A stretch of DNA of 64,000 nt from Candidatus Thermodiscus eudorianus. Lineage in GTDB: Archaea > Thermoproteota > Thermoprotei_A > Sulfolobales > Acidilobaceae. The position numbers and the translations under genes are program-made. The notes beneath the pieces are model-generated. The model saw only the letters and a list, made by a program, of their open reading frames with translations, searched no databases and was not told where the DNA came from. The stretch is from NCBI GenBank assembly GCA_015521085.1, contig WAOW01000001.1:45959-109958 (forward strand), in the 5' to 3' direction. This document shows, in pieces, positions 1-7,688 of the stretch (position 1 is the first letter of the stretch; each line of letters begins with the position of its first letter).

Positions 1-1
1 A

Positions 2-421
2 GAGCTAGAGGAGCCGGAAGACGTGGTCAAGGTACTAGACAAGATGAGAGCCCATGTAAGCGAGATCTATAAGAGACTCAAGAAGCACGCGTACACCCTC
101 GACGAGCTAGCCATACGAGTAATGCTATCAAAGGACCCCCGGGAATACAAGAAAAACACCCCGCAGCACGTAAAGGCAGCCCTACTACTAAGGAAGAACG
201 GGATACACGTGGCTAGGGGCTTCATAGTATCCTTCGTCAAGACAAGGGACAGTCTCGGCGTGAAGCCGGTGAAGCTAGCCAAGCTATCCGAGGTCGATAC
301 CTCGAAATACTTCGACTACGTGAAGACTGTATTCGAGCAGATGCTACTCGCCCTGGGTGTTAGGTGGACTGCGCTGGGCAGTGCTAGCTTGACGGACCTC
401 CTCGCCTCCGCGGAGGGATGA
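2..421 (+). CDS. polB: Family B DNA polymerase, C-terminal part (5' truncated by window edge)
   Basis: The reading frame is open from the first bases of the window, so only the last ~140 residues of a larger protein are present. They match the thumb and C-terminal end of crenarchaeal replicative family-B DNA polymerases: a KKNTPQHVKAALLL block around residues 50-63, followed by a PVKLAKLSEVD block and a closing helix (TVFEQMLLALGVRW). The exonuclease and palm active sites lie upstream, outside the window. The paralogue (PolB1 versus others) cannot be fixed from this part alone. Confidence 0.9.
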   Translation, partial: ELEEPEDVVKVLDKMRAHVSEIYKRLKKHAYTLDELAIRVMLSKDPREYKKNTPQHVKAALLLRKNGIHVARGFIVSFVKTRDSLGVKPVKLAKLSEVDTSKYFDYVKTVFEQMLLALGVRWTALGSASLTDLLASAEG

Positions 422-429
422 GGCAATCC

Positions 430-440
430 ACGATATAACC
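430..440 (+). promoter_or_regulatory. TATA-like box after polB
   Basis: A GATATAAC element at 432-439 is centred about 26 bp before an ATG at 462, the usual archaeal TATA-to-start spacing for a leaderless transcript. It implies a short transcript in the polB-SdpI gap. Confidence 0.4.
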
Positions 441-461
441 CCCGGGCCTCCAAATCAATTG

Positions 462-533
462 ATGAAGTGGGCGGTGAGGATCGACTCGGATCCGAGGGCT
501 AAACGGGTCTATGAGGAGCCGTGTGAGGGCTGA
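462..533 (+). other. Candidate leaderless 23-aa ORF or C/D-box-like small RNA
   Basis: ATG at 462 opens a 23-codon frame beginning MKWAVRIDSD and ending at TGA 531-533, placed exactly where a leaderless start would fall downstream of the TATA-like box at 432-439. The same stretch begins with TGATGA (460-465), which matches a C box, and ends with CTGA (530-533), which matches a D box. It could therefore be a box C/D small RNA of about 75 nt, although internal C' and D' boxes are poor. Neither reading is proven. Confidence 0.25.
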
Positions 534-542
534 GCCCATCCT

Positions 543-1319
543 CTATCCCGAGGCCTCCAATGCCTTAGCCCTCATGTACCTCCTATAGTTGCTCAGGGAC
601 CTATAGACTAGGAGGATGGCTATTACAGCGCTCATCGACAGCGCTACTAGGCTAGCCAACGTATAATCCAGCAAGAGTAACCCGATAGACACGTCCACTA
701 GGATCAACAGTAGCGGGGTGAGCAACGCGAATAACTTGTAATCACCGCCCACCCAAGGCAGGCTATAGGCCTCGGGCCTAGCCAGAGACAGATAAGAGGT
801 ATACAACGTGGGTGTCAACACCACCAACAAGACGAGGCCGGCCTCCCACAGCCCAAGCCTGACGATCTCAGCCACCGCGTAGACGTAGACTACCGTAGAG
901 AGGGCTAGGGCAACGGCGATCAACACCCGCCATGAACGGGGCAAACGCTCTATCAACACCACGCTAGCCTCAACTGCATCATCGGGCGGCGGCTCCCTCA
1001 CAGCCTCGATCTCGGCCAGACGCTTCGAGTACTCTACAGCGAATACCACCGATGCCACTGCAACGACCGCATACAGGAGCGCCTCGAAGGCGATACCAAG
1101 GAATAGCCCGACCGGGATCATGAGGAGCCCCGACACCCCGAGGACGAGTCCTAGGACCCTGTTAACCCGCGCCCACACACGCTTGGAGACTGTGGCATAG
1201 GAGAGCCTAACCCCAATAAGGGGCCCAGGCTCAAGCTCCCCAGCGAGCCAGGCGAGGCCGAACCCGATAATGGACAGGGACAGGCCCAGTGCTACAGCCA
1301 GGGGCCATTGCTCTTCCAA
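543..1319 (-). CDS. SdpI-family integral membrane protein
   Basis: 258 residues with about seven hydrophobic segments. After the first membrane segment, residues 34-56 carry the SdpI-type motif (IGVRLSYATVSKRVW followed by RVNRVLG), the loop that defines this family. Bacterial SdpI is an immunity protein and signal transducer for a secreted toxin; the archaeal role is unknown. The TTG start (1317-1319) lies 2 bp after the stop of the PadR-like gene, so the two form an operon with the regulator first, as expected for a PadR-controlled membrane protein. Confidence 0.7.
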   Translation of the reverse strand: MEEQWPLAVALGLSLSIIGFGLAWLAGELEPGPLIGVRLSYATVSKRVWARVNRVLGLVLGVSGLLMIPVGLFLGIAFEALLYAVVAVASVVFAVEYSKRLAEIEAVREPPPDDAVEASVVLIERLPRSWRVLIAVALALSTVVYVYAVAEIVRLGLWEAGLVLLVVLTPTLYTSYLSLARPEAYSLPWVGGDYKLFALLTPLLLILVDVSIGLLLLDYTLASLVALSMSAVIAILLVYRSLSNYRRYMRAKALEASG

Positions 1320-1321
1320 GC

Positions 1322-1666
1322 CTAGCCACCCCTATCACATATCAGCTTCCCAAGAAGTCTCCGAGCCTCTGATATGAGTACCTCGTAGGCGTCACGGGCC
1401 CGGTCATTCACCCTATAGTATTTCCTAAGGGTCCCAGCTGGGCTCCGGGCCCAATAGCTCTCGGCCAATCCATTCTTCTCAAGCCTCTTCAACGCATCGT
1501 AGACCGTGGTCTCCGGGGCCCATACACCAGTGAGGTTCTCTATCATCTTCCTGACCCCGTAGCCGTGTAGGGGTCCCTCCCTCAGTAGTATGTCTAGTAC
1601 GACCAGGGTTAGTAGCCCTGTCCTCAAGTCTCTCACGAGCTTGGCTATCCTCTTATCATCGCCCAT
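1322..1666 (-). CDS. PadR-family transcriptional regulator
   Basis: 114-residue winged-helix protein. The family signature HGYGVRKMIE lies at residues 34-43, followed by the recognition region (PETTVYDALKRLEKNGL) and the wing around residues 76-87. There is no large C-terminal effector domain, which is typical of short subfamily-2 PadR proteins. It is first in a two-gene operon with the SdpI-like protein and probably represses its own transcription. The ATG at 1664-1666 is the only good start. Confidence 0.85.
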   Translation of the reverse strand: MGDDKRIAKLVRDLRTGLLTLVVLDILLREGPLHGYGVRKMIENLTGVWAPETTVYDALKRLEKNGLAESYWARSPAGTLRKYYRVNDRARDAYEVLISEARRLLGKLICDRGG

Positions 1667-1778
1667 AGATGGTCCCTCAAGCAGGCTCTAGAACGCTGCT
1701 GCCATGGGCTCGGCCGCTCCCCCGGGTCCATGAGGTTATAATGGTCGAGGTATTTGATCATTTACTAGTCTCCGGGCC

Positions 1779-1791
1779 CCTTATAATACAC
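1779..1791 (+). promoter_or_regulatory. BRE/TATA promoter for the PH-like membrane protein
   Basis: CTTATAATA preceded by a C/G-rich stretch lies about 60 bp before the ATG at 1844. Transcription would begin near 1808-1812 and leave a 5' leader holding a GAGGT Shine-Dalgarno sequence at 1827-1831. Confidence 0.5.
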
Positions 1792-1843
1792 TGTATTGCT
1801 ATTGCCATAGTAACTATATCACTCGCGAGGTTATACATGTTGC

Positions 1844-2443
1844 ATGGGGGCGTTTATGAGTGTAGAGAACGCCACGCTAGCACTCGTCATAAAGGGCTCC
1901 GAGATAAACTTGATGTCGGCCACGAGCCCGCTCATGATTACAGTCTACGCTGCCACTATGCTACCCCTGATCGGCCTAGCCCTATACTACCGTGGAAAGC
2001 CTGGTGGGAGGGCGAAGGTGAAGCTGCTCCTAGTAGCCTTGATAGCGGTAGCAGTCATATACCTGGGAGTCAGCCTGGCCACCGCGCAATGGAACAAATA
2101 CTATGGCGTCTGGGTTGAGGACGAGACAATACACGCTAGGTACTATGGTGGTAGCACCTTCGAGGGAGACCTTTGTAGAGTCAACATAACCCTAACCACG
2201 GTCGACCATGCCAGGAAACTATTATCCATTAGAACCAATGGCGTCTCCGATCCCTCGCTAAGACTCTATATGGGCCACTTCAAGCTCAAGGACGGTTCCA
2301 AAGGCGATGTACTGATTATAGGCAAAAAGGCGGATGGAGTGATAATAATAAGCAAGGAGGGTGAAAAGCTCCTAGTAGGCCTCCCAGGAACAGGGGACTT
2401 CTACCACAAGCTAGTCGAGCTTAGAGGCAAGATATGCGGGTAG
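1844..2443 (+). CDS. Membrane protein with bacterial-PH-like (bPH_6) domain
   Basis: 199 residues. Two hydrophobic segments (about 28-47 and 60-80) are followed by an extracytoplasmic or soluble domain from ~90. Residues ~140-185 (SDPSLRLYMGHFKLKDGSKG, then VLIIGKKADGVIIISKEGEKLLVGLP) resemble the bPH_6 family, small beta-rich domains of unknown function. The ATG at 1844 is served by GAGGT at 1827-1831; a second in-frame ATG at 1856 with GGGGG just before it is an equally possible start. Function unknown. Confidence 0.6.
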   Translation: MGAFMSVENATLALVIKGSEINLMSATSPLMITVYAATMLPLIGLALYYRGKPGGRAKVKLLLVALIAVAVIYLGVSLATAQWNKYYGVWVEDETIHARYYGGSTFEGDLCRVNITLTTVDHARKLLSIRTNGVSDPSLRLYMGHFKLKDGSKGDVLIIGKKADGVIIISKEGEKLLVGLPGTGDFYHKLVELRGKICG

Positions 2444-2450
2444 GGATTGG

Positions 2451-2558
2451 TGGGCCCGCGGGGATTTGAACCCCGGACCACGGGGTCCCGAGTCGGGCGC
2501 CAACCCCCAAGGGGGGCTCGGCGTACCCCGCATCCTAGCCAGGCTAGACGACGGGCCC
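2451..2558 (-). tRNA. tRNA-Pro (CGG) with a 33-nt intron
   Basis: Reading the minus strand from 2558: acceptor GGGCCCG, D-arm GTCT/GGAT, anticodon stem CGGGG (2526-2530) pairing with CCCCG (2481-2485), variable loop TGGTC, T-arm CGGGG-TTCAAAT-CCCCG, acceptor CGGGCCC and discriminator A. CCA is encoded at 2448-2450. A normal 7-nt anticodon loop with U33 and anticodon CGG appears only if 2492-2524 is removed, which places the intron between positions 32 and 33 instead of the usual 37/38. A TATA-like ATATAT lies at 2602-2608, upstream on the minus strand. Confidence 0.9.
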
Positions 2559-2707
2559 AGCCCTATCCCCTTCCACATAGTCATGTCCAACCGGACCGTC
2601 AATATATCCCTTATCCCAGCCTAACCTATTTTAGACCCGAGCCCCACCCCTACATAAGGGGTATTCGACCATTGTCTATAACCGCACCAGGAGACTACGC
2701 AATCGCG

Positions 2708-3427
2708 ATGATAGCCCGCAGGATAGCCGGGGACATCGTCATGAACGACGACCCCGGCACGGCCCTAAGGAAGTGGCGCGAGTACTTCGACGCTAGCCAG
2801 AACGAAGTGGCGAGGCAAATGGGGGTCTCCCCAAGCGTCGTCAGCGACTATGAAAAGGGCCGGAGGCTGCCAGGGGCGAGGTTCATCAACCGCTTCGTAT
2901 CGGCTCTCCTAGCAATAGACCAGTCACGCGGGTGGCCGAAGGTCCACGAGTTATCAAGGACCCTAGGTATACCCGCCGGGGCCATCATTGACATGAGAGA
3001 GTTCAAGGAGGCTATGTCCCTTGAGAAGCTCATAGAAGCCGTTAACGGCGTGCTCCTAGCACCCGACTACTCCGTAGAGAAGAGGATCTATGGATACACA
3101 GTGGTCGACAGCATAAGGGCTATCGCCACGCTCTCCGGAATGCAGTTCTACGCCCTACTGGGAGGGACCCCCGAGAGGGCCATAGTCTTTACCGGGGTGA
3201 GGATGGGTAGGAGCCCCATGGTGGCGGTCAGGGTCTCACCGGTCAAGCCAGGCGTTGTTATAATACATGGCCCCCGCGAGAAGCTCGACCCCCTAGCGGT
3301 GGAGCTCGCCAAGCTCGACGGCGTCCCCCTGATACTTAGCCTGGCCGAGAGTGTAGAGGAGCTGGTCCGGGGCCTGAGGAAGTACAGCGTGGGAGGATCT
3401 ATCCCCTCTGTTGGAGTCTTAGGATAG
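2708..3427 (+). CDS. XRE-type HTH transcriptional regulator (COG1709-like)
   Basis: 240 residues. An N-terminal helix-turn-helix (about residues 18-57: LRKWREYFDASQNEVARQMG, then VSPSVVSDYEKGRR) is followed by a linker and a C-terminal alpha/beta domain of ~130 residues, the layout of the archaeal COG1709 predicted regulators. The ATG at 2708 is chosen because MIARRIAGDIV matches where these proteins begin; the frame is open further upstream, but that part is antisense to the tRNA. The 3' end overlaps the convergent NAC gene by 29 bp. DNA target and ligand unknown. Confidence 0.8.
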   Translation: MIARRIAGDIVMNDDPGTALRKWREYFDASQNEVARQMGVSPSVVSDYEKGRRLPGARFINRFVSALLAIDQSRGWPKVHELSRTLGIPAGAIIDMREFKEAMSLEKLIEAVNGVLLAPDYSVEKRIYGYTVVDSIRAIATLSGMQFYALLGGTPERAIVFTGVRMGRSPMVAVRVSPVKPGVVIIHGPREKLDPLAVELAKLDGVPLILSLAESVEELVRGLRKYSVGGSIPSVGVLG

Positions 3428-3746
3428 CCTCGGCGATATCCCCGCCGACCTCCTCAAGTACTCTCCTCGCCTCCTCTCTGGAGGCTCCGGTCTGCTCTAC
3501 GACCAGGTCTATGTCTTCATCACTTATCTCAACCGCTCCCTCCTCCTTCTCCTCCTCCACGCGCTTCAGATCCCCTACGACGTATAGCATGGGCGGCTGG
3601 CCCTTAGCCCTCATAACCATAACCTGCGGCTCCTCCACGACAAGCTTAGAACCATCATCGAGCTCGACCGAGATCCTGACGGCGTTCAACTCCTCCACAC
3701 GTATGCCGAACCTCTTCATAGCCTTCTGCAGATCCCTGGGATTCAT
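3399..3746 (-). CDS. nac: Nascent polypeptide-associated complex protein (archaeal alpha-NAC)
   Basis: 115 residues. The NAC domain (about 1-65, starting MNPRDLQKAMKRFGI and including an EEPQVMVM strand) is followed by an acidic linker and a UBA domain (about 75-113, ASREEARRVLEEVGGDIAEAI). This is the complete archaeal NAC architecture. The homodimer binds nascent chains at the ribosome exit. The ATG at 3746 is preferred over an upstream ATG that would add a poorly conserved 16-residue extension. It is convergent with and overlaps the HTH regulator. Confidence 0.93.
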   Translation of the reverse strand: MNPRDLQKAMKRFGIRVEELNAVRISVELDDGSKLVVEEPQVMVMRAKGQPPMLYVVGDLKRVEEEKEEGAVEISDEDIDLVVEQTGASREEARRVLEEVGGDIAEAILRLQQRG

Positions 3747-3854
3747 CCCGAACAATTCCCAGCACCCTCTCCTATGGGTAAAGCATTGGCTCACAGCCGA
3801 TTTTATAGCTATAGAAGAATCCCGGCATGTAAAAAGAGGAGATCGACTGGGGGG

Positions 3855-4220
3855 TTAACGGCCCAGTACCCTGAGGATCTCGACTAGCCTCGCTAGGCCG
3901 CGGGCAACCTCTGGATCCTTCAGGCTCCCCAGTACCTGGCTTAGCCCTGCCGGCTCCACGTCCCTAGTCAGCGCGCCGACGATGTCGCCTAGCTTATCCA
4001 GCAGGAAGTCTATCGAGTCGCCCAGCTCAAGGGTCCCTCTGACTAGAACCAGGTCCATTATCCTATGGATGACCTCTGGCTCGGTCAGTGCGACTAGCAT
4101 GTCCAGGAGCCCGCTCTTTTCAAGGTTCATCACTAGGTCCACTAGCTTGCCGAGCGCCTCCTGGAAGCTCGGGTCCTCTAGGTAGACGAGTAACTCCTCA
4201 AGGGGGTCCCTCCTACTCAT
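3855..4220 (-). CDS. DUF1641 family protein
   Basis: About 121 residues, largely helical and rich in Leu, Asp and Glu, with a LVDLVMNLEKSGLLDMLVAL segment near residues 27-46. This matches DUF1641 proteins, which are often encoded next to sulfide:quinone oxidoreductase-like flavoproteins in archaea and thermophilic bacteria. The ATG at 4220 has GGTGG at a good distance and starts 2 bp after the SQR-like stop; a GTG at 4229 would overlap that gene. It is the last gene of the sulfur operon. Biochemical role not known. Confidence 0.75.
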   Translation of the reverse strand: MSRRDPLEELLVYLEDPSFQEALGKLVDLVMNLEKSGLLDMLVALTEPEVIHRIMDLVLVRGTLELGDSIDFLLDKLGDIVGALTRDVEPAGLSQVLGSLKDPEVARGLARLVEILRVLGR

Positions 4221-4222
4221 AC

Positions 4223-5407
4223 CTACCACCCTCTCTCACCCAGCACCTTTGGATCCGTGGCCCTAAAGTAGGCCCTGAAGACGGGGCTCCACTTCTCCGG
4301 GTCACGTAGGCTCGACCAGTACGCCGCTATGAATACGTCCTCTAGGAGCCTCTTGAATTTACTGAACTTGACGGGTATTACTGGATGCTCGTAAGAGCTT
4401 ATAACGAAGGCCGCCTCCCCGTCAGCCACTATGGGGCAGTTGGTCCTCCCGTTGAACCTGGCGTCGAAGCCCATTATCCGCTCCACCACGACCTCTCCCC
4501 CGAGGTGGGCGGTAACCCCCGTCTTGCTGGTCGGCGCATTGTTACAGTCTCCCACGGCGAAGACGTCGTCGTGGCCCTCGACCTGCAGAGTGTGCTTGTC
4601 AACCTTGAAGTAGCCGTCATCGTCTCTCACACTCTCTGGGACCACCTCTATCCGCGGCCCCTTATGTACGGGTATAACGGCGGCCACGTCAAAGCTTATC
4701 TCGTCGCCCTCGATAGAGTAGATCTTCCCAGCATCGACGTCGATGCTGTCGACCGTGAACATGGTCACTAGCTCCACGCCAGCCTCCTCCAGCTTGGGCT
4801 CAACGATCCTCGCCATCACCTCGGAGGGGTATGCGTGTATGAAGGGGAGGGCCAGGGTGACCTTCACCTTCCCACGCAGCCCCCTCTTATTAATGGTCTG
4901 TGCGGCTAGGAAGGCGGCCTTGTGGGGTGCTGGCGGGCACTTGTAGAGTGGGTCTGCGGCCGCGATCACTAGGCTGCCTTCCCTCATCTTGGAGAAGTGG
5001 CTCCATAGCTTGGAAGCGTTGTCGGCTCCCGAGTAATAGTCTCCGTAGGTCTCCCAGAGCTGTTTGTGGCCTGGGATTGCGTCGTAGTCGTATGAGGCTC
5101 CGAGGGCTATGATCAGGTAGTCGTACGTGTATTCTCTTGCGTCTTCAAGCTTTACGATCCTGTTGTCGAGGTCTATCTTTGATACAGTGCCCTTAACTAG
5201 CTCTACGTTCTTCTTTACGAGGCTCTCTACGGGCCTGAGGTATTTCTCTGGCTTGTGGCCTTGGAACGCTATCCACAGCATGCCGGGCTGGAATAGGTGG
5301 TAGTCGCTCTTCTCGATTATAGTCACGTCGTAGCCTTCCGAGGCTAGTAGGTTCCCTGCTACCAGTCCGCCTGTTCCTGCTCCCAGTACTAGGACCTTTC
5401 CACTCAC
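4223..5407 (-). CDS. Sulfide:quinone oxidoreductase-like FAD-dependent disulfide oxidoreductase
   Basis: 394 residues. The N-terminal FAD-binding Rossmann motif GAGTGG is at residues 9-14; a second ATG-type FAD motif (DDVFAVGDCNNAP) is at ~281-292. Cys157 (in YKCPPAP) and Cys324 (in RTNCPIV) are placed like the paired redox cysteines of SQR enzymes. SQR oxidises sulfide and reduces membrane quinone. Clustering with TusA-like, DsrE-like and DUF1641 proteins supports a sulfur role. A sulfide dehydrogenase or NADH dehydrogenase-like activity cannot be excluded. GTG start. Confidence 0.82.
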   Translation of the reverse strand: MSGKVLVLGAGTGGLVAGNLLASEGYDVTIIEKSDYHLFQPGMLWIAFQGHKPEKYLRPVESLVKKNVELVKGTVSKIDLDNRIVKLEDAREYTYDYLIIALGASYDYDAIPGHKQLWETYGDYYSGADNASKLWSHFSKMREGSLVIAAADPLYKCPPAPHKAAFLAAQTINKRGLRGKVKVTLALPFIHAYPSEVMARIVEPKLEEAGVELVTMFTVDSIDVDAGKIYSIEGDEISFDVAAVIPVHKGPRIEVVPESVRDDDGYFKVDKHTLQVEGHDDVFAVGDCNNAPTSKTGVTAHLGGEVVVERIMGFDARFNGRTNCPIVADGEAAFVISSYEHPVIPVKFSKFKRLLEDVFIAAYWSSLRDPEKWSPVFRAYFRATDPKVLGERGW

Positions 5408-5455
5408 ACGTCTACACCTCCCATATTAGATAAAAATTAGTATTGATTTAAAGGG

Positions 5456-5692
5456 TTATTTCTTGGCTGTTACCTTTATAACAGCCCGGATGACTCCGTC
5501 CCCCTCCTTCAACTCCACTAGCTCGTTGCCGGTCCTCTTAACCCAGGCCTCGACGTCCGGCTTGAACCCCGGATCGGTGGCAACAACCTCTATGATGTCA
5601 CCGTTTTTAGCGTTCCTATAGGCCCTTACGAGCTTCGTTATGGGGCCCGGGCAGGCCATCCCCCGGGCGTCAACTACAATCTTCTCCGCCAT
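5456..5692 (-). CDS. TusA/SirA-family sulfur carrier protein
   Basis: 78 residues, full length for the family. The sulfur-accepting cysteine is Cys14 in ARGMACPGPITK, the defining CPxP signature, followed by the beta-alpha-beta-alpha-beta-beta fold pattern. TusA-like proteins carry sulfane sulfur as persulfide, commonly exchanging it with DsrE-type proteins, which are encoded immediately upstream here. ATG at 5692 is preferred over the adjacent GTG at 5695. It lies between the DsrE-like and SQR-like genes in one operon. Confidence 0.9.
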   Translation of the reverse strand: MAEKIVVDARGMACPGPITKLVRAYRNAKNGDIIEVVATDPGFKPDVEAWVKRTGNELVELKEGDGVIRAVIKVTAKK

Positions 5693-5716
5693 CACGCCAC
5701 ACCCGGCTTGGAGTGG

Positions 5717-6124
5717 CTAGATGAATATGACCTGGTAGTCGGCTGTCTCGCCCATGAAGAACGCAGCCCCGACCATGTCGTCGACTATCGGATCTAGGTC
5801 CTCCTTCTTCAGGCCAATGACTTCCGCCATCAAGCTGCACACGTATATCTTTACGTCTCCAGTCTCCTTGGCCTCCTTCACGATGTCATACCAGCTTGGC
5901 ATGTTAAGCTTCTTCATTCCCTCCAATAGCTTGGAGGCCATGTCTTCGAACTCCTTGGTGAATCTGGGCTCTGGCTTATTCTTGGTGAAGTACAGGGTTG
6001 CGTAGCCGGTTACGAATATCTTTACCGGGACGCCTAGGTTGGCCGCTGTCTGTGTGAGGACGGCTAGGGGTATGAACTTCTCGGCTTCACCCGAGAACAT
6101 TACGATTGCAAGTCCCTTCGCCAT
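5717..6124 (-). CDS. DsrE/DsrE2-like sulfurtransferase
   Basis: 135 residues. A Rossmann-like opening (GLAIVMFSGEAEKFIPLAVL) is followed by a GVPVKIFVTGYAT strand-helix and a conserved cysteine, Cys96, in KIYVCSLMAEVIGL; this is the pattern of DsrE2-type proteins. Such proteins trade persulfide sulfur with TusA. It is first in the operon dsrE-tusA-sqr-DUF1641, with a promoter region of repeated GTATATAC elements upstream. Direction of sulfur transfer (assimilation or respiration) cannot be told from sequence. Confidence 0.82.
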   Translation of the reverse strand: MAKGLAIVMFSGEAEKFIPLAVLTQTAANLGVPVKIFVTGYATLYFTKNKPEPRFTKEFEDMASKLLEGMKKLNMPSWYDIVKEAKETGDVKIYVCSLMAEVIGLKKEDLDPIVDDMVGAAFFMGETADYQVIFI

Positions 6125-6139
6125 ACATGGTCACCTTTT

Positions 6140-6225
6140 CATGTATATACATATATACATAGGCTAGTATAATCGATTGCAGGAGGAAGCGTATATACAT
6201 ATTAACGTATATACTGTATATCCCT
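6140..6225. promoter_or_regulatory. Repeat-rich promoter/operator region upstream of the sulfur operon
   Basis: Three exact copies of the palindrome GTATATAC (6143-6150, 6191-6198, 6207-6214), plus an overlapping ATATATAC at about 6151-6158 and a related TGTATATC near 6216-6223, lie between the divergent DsrE-like and DUF488 genes. The copies nearest 6124 are placed to act as TATA elements; the distal pair at 16-bp spacing looks like an operator. Confidence 0.45.
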
Positions 6226-6292
6226 TACCAAAACAAACCCCTGAAAATTATTAGGGCTTCCATAAAGAGCCCGGGGGGAGTGGAGGCAGGAA

Positions 6293-6817
6293 ATGCCCCG
6301 CATACTCTATACACTAGGCCACTCCAACAGAAGCCTGGAAGAATTCAAGAAGATCCTAACAGACTACAACATAGAAGCCATAGTCGACATCAGGAGATGG
6401 CCAACCAGCAGGAAGAACCCACACTTCAACAGGGAAACACTAGAAAAGACCGTAGAGAAACTGGGAATCACATACCACTGGATGGGAGACACGCTAGGCG
6501 GGTACAGGAGGATGACGCCAGAAGCCAGCAGAATCAAGTGCTTCGAGTCAAACGGATTCAAGGCATACGCGTACTATATAACGACGGATGCCAGGGCATG
6601 GAGGGCCCTAGAGGAGATAGCGGATATAGCGGGTCGGAAGACCACGCTTATACTCTGTAGCGAGAGACTGCCCTGGAGGTGCCACAGGAAGATCGTGAGC
6701 GACTGGCTACTCTGGCGCGGCTTCAAGGTAATACACATAATAGACCCCGGCCATGAGACACCCCACAAGTACACCAATTGCGCCAAGATAGTCGACGGGA
6801 GGCTCGTCTACCTCTAG
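6293..6817 (+). CDS. DUF488 family protein
   Basis: 174 residues. Family features are visible: LGHSN at residues 8-12, a VDIRRWPTSRKNPHFN block near 35-50, and the C-terminal LILCSERLPWRCHRKIVSDWL region with its conserved Cys and Cys-His-Arg. The function of DUF488 proteins is not established. The purine-rich GGGGGAGTGGAGG stretch just before the ATG serves as ribosome binding site. The 3' end overlaps the convergent UppP-like gene by 4 bp. Confidence 0.85.
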   Translation: MPRILYTLGHSNRSLEEFKKILTDYNIEAIVDIRRWPTSRKNPHFNRETLEKTVEKLGITYHWMGDTLGGYRRMTPEASRIKCFESNGFKAYAYYITTDARAWRALEEIADIAGRKTTLILCSERLPWRCHRKIVSDWLLWRGFKVIHIIDPGHETPHKYTNCAKIVDGRLVYL

Positions 6818-7599
6818 AGGATTAAAGCCACGAGGCCCGAAGCAACCAGCACCAACCCCACCACAAGCGAGAAGACGTGCATGTTAAGCCTCCTAGCCAA
6901 CAACTCCATAAAGTAGATCCCAGCCAAACCGCTAAGGAAAGAAGACGCGAGCGCCACGCCCATACTACTGGCTAGGTACGCTCCCTCAACCAGTCCAGTG
7001 TAGACAGCGGCCAGTAATATGACGGGGATACCGGCGAGGAAGCTGGATCGAACAGCCTTCAAAGGAGAAACACCACGCAAAACCAAGACAGCTATCGTGA
7101 GCCCGCTCCTGGACACTCCAGGGATCGCGGCGACCCCCTGGGCCACTGCAAGCCATAGTATGTCTCGGAGTGTAAGCTCCTCCCTCTCGGATCCGCTAAG
7201 GCTCAAGCCGGCTACCCCGATGAGAGTCAATGGCGCTCCAACCAGGATCATAAGCCAGTCGAGCCCGACGCCGCCGGCAATCCTCTCGTAGAGTAGAAAC
7301 AATGGATACCCCACCGCCACGCTCACGGGGGTAGCTATAAGCCAGATCCTTGATACCTCACACTCCATAGGCCTAGTAAGCCCTACTATCCCGGAGACGA
7401 CGCTCCTCCAGTAGTAGGCTATAGCTGACAGGAGGGTCCCTCCGTGTAGCGCCAGTGAGAGTTCATAGGCGATGCCGGGGGAGAGCCCGAGGGATAGCGA
7501 TAAAGCCAGCATGACCTGGCCGCTGCTACTCACAGGCAACCACTCTAGTAAGCCCTGTAACAGTCCTGCCAGCAGGTATGCCTGGTCCACGGCGTCCAC
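6814..7599 (-). CDS. UppP/BacA-family polyprenyl-diphosphate phosphatase
   Basis: 261 residues, about eight membrane segments. Both family motifs are present: GLLEWLPVSSSGQ (residues ~16-28, with Glu19 and the Ser run) and PGVSRSGLT (~158-166, with the catalytic-site Arg). Bacterial UppP recycles undecaprenyl diphosphate for peptidoglycan. This archaeon should have no peptidoglycan, so the substrate is more likely dolichyl-type diphosphate used in N-glycosylation; that is inference. GTG start. Monocistronic and convergent with DUF488. Confidence 0.88.
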   Translation of the reverse strand: MDAVDQAYLLAGLLQGLLEWLPVSSSGQVMLALSLSLGLSPGIAYELSLALHGGTLLSAIAYYWRSVVSGIVGLTRPMECEVSRIWLIATPVSVAVGYPLFLLYERIAGGVGLDWLMILVGAPLTLIGVAGLSLSGSEREELTLRDILWLAVAQGVAAIPGVSRSGLTIAVLVLRGVSPLKAVRSSFLAGIPVILLAAVYTGLVEGAYLASSMGVALASSFLSGLAGIYFMELLARRLNMHVFSLVVGLVLVASGLVALIL

Positions 7600-7688
7600 G
7601 CCTTCCAGAGGGTATAGCCGGCTGTAACCAGTGGAGGCGGGTCTAGAAGAAAATAAGTGATGTTGTTATTAGACTGGCTACTTGAGAG

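Noticed and set aside
1669..2118. 149-codon frame before the PH-like membrane protein
   Set aside because: Overlaps the promoter and another frame with membrane and bPH-like features; product has no recognisable pattern.
2447..2707. N-terminal extension of the HTH regulator
   Set aside because: This part is antisense to tRNA-Pro and Pro/Arg-rich; family starts match the ATG at 2708.
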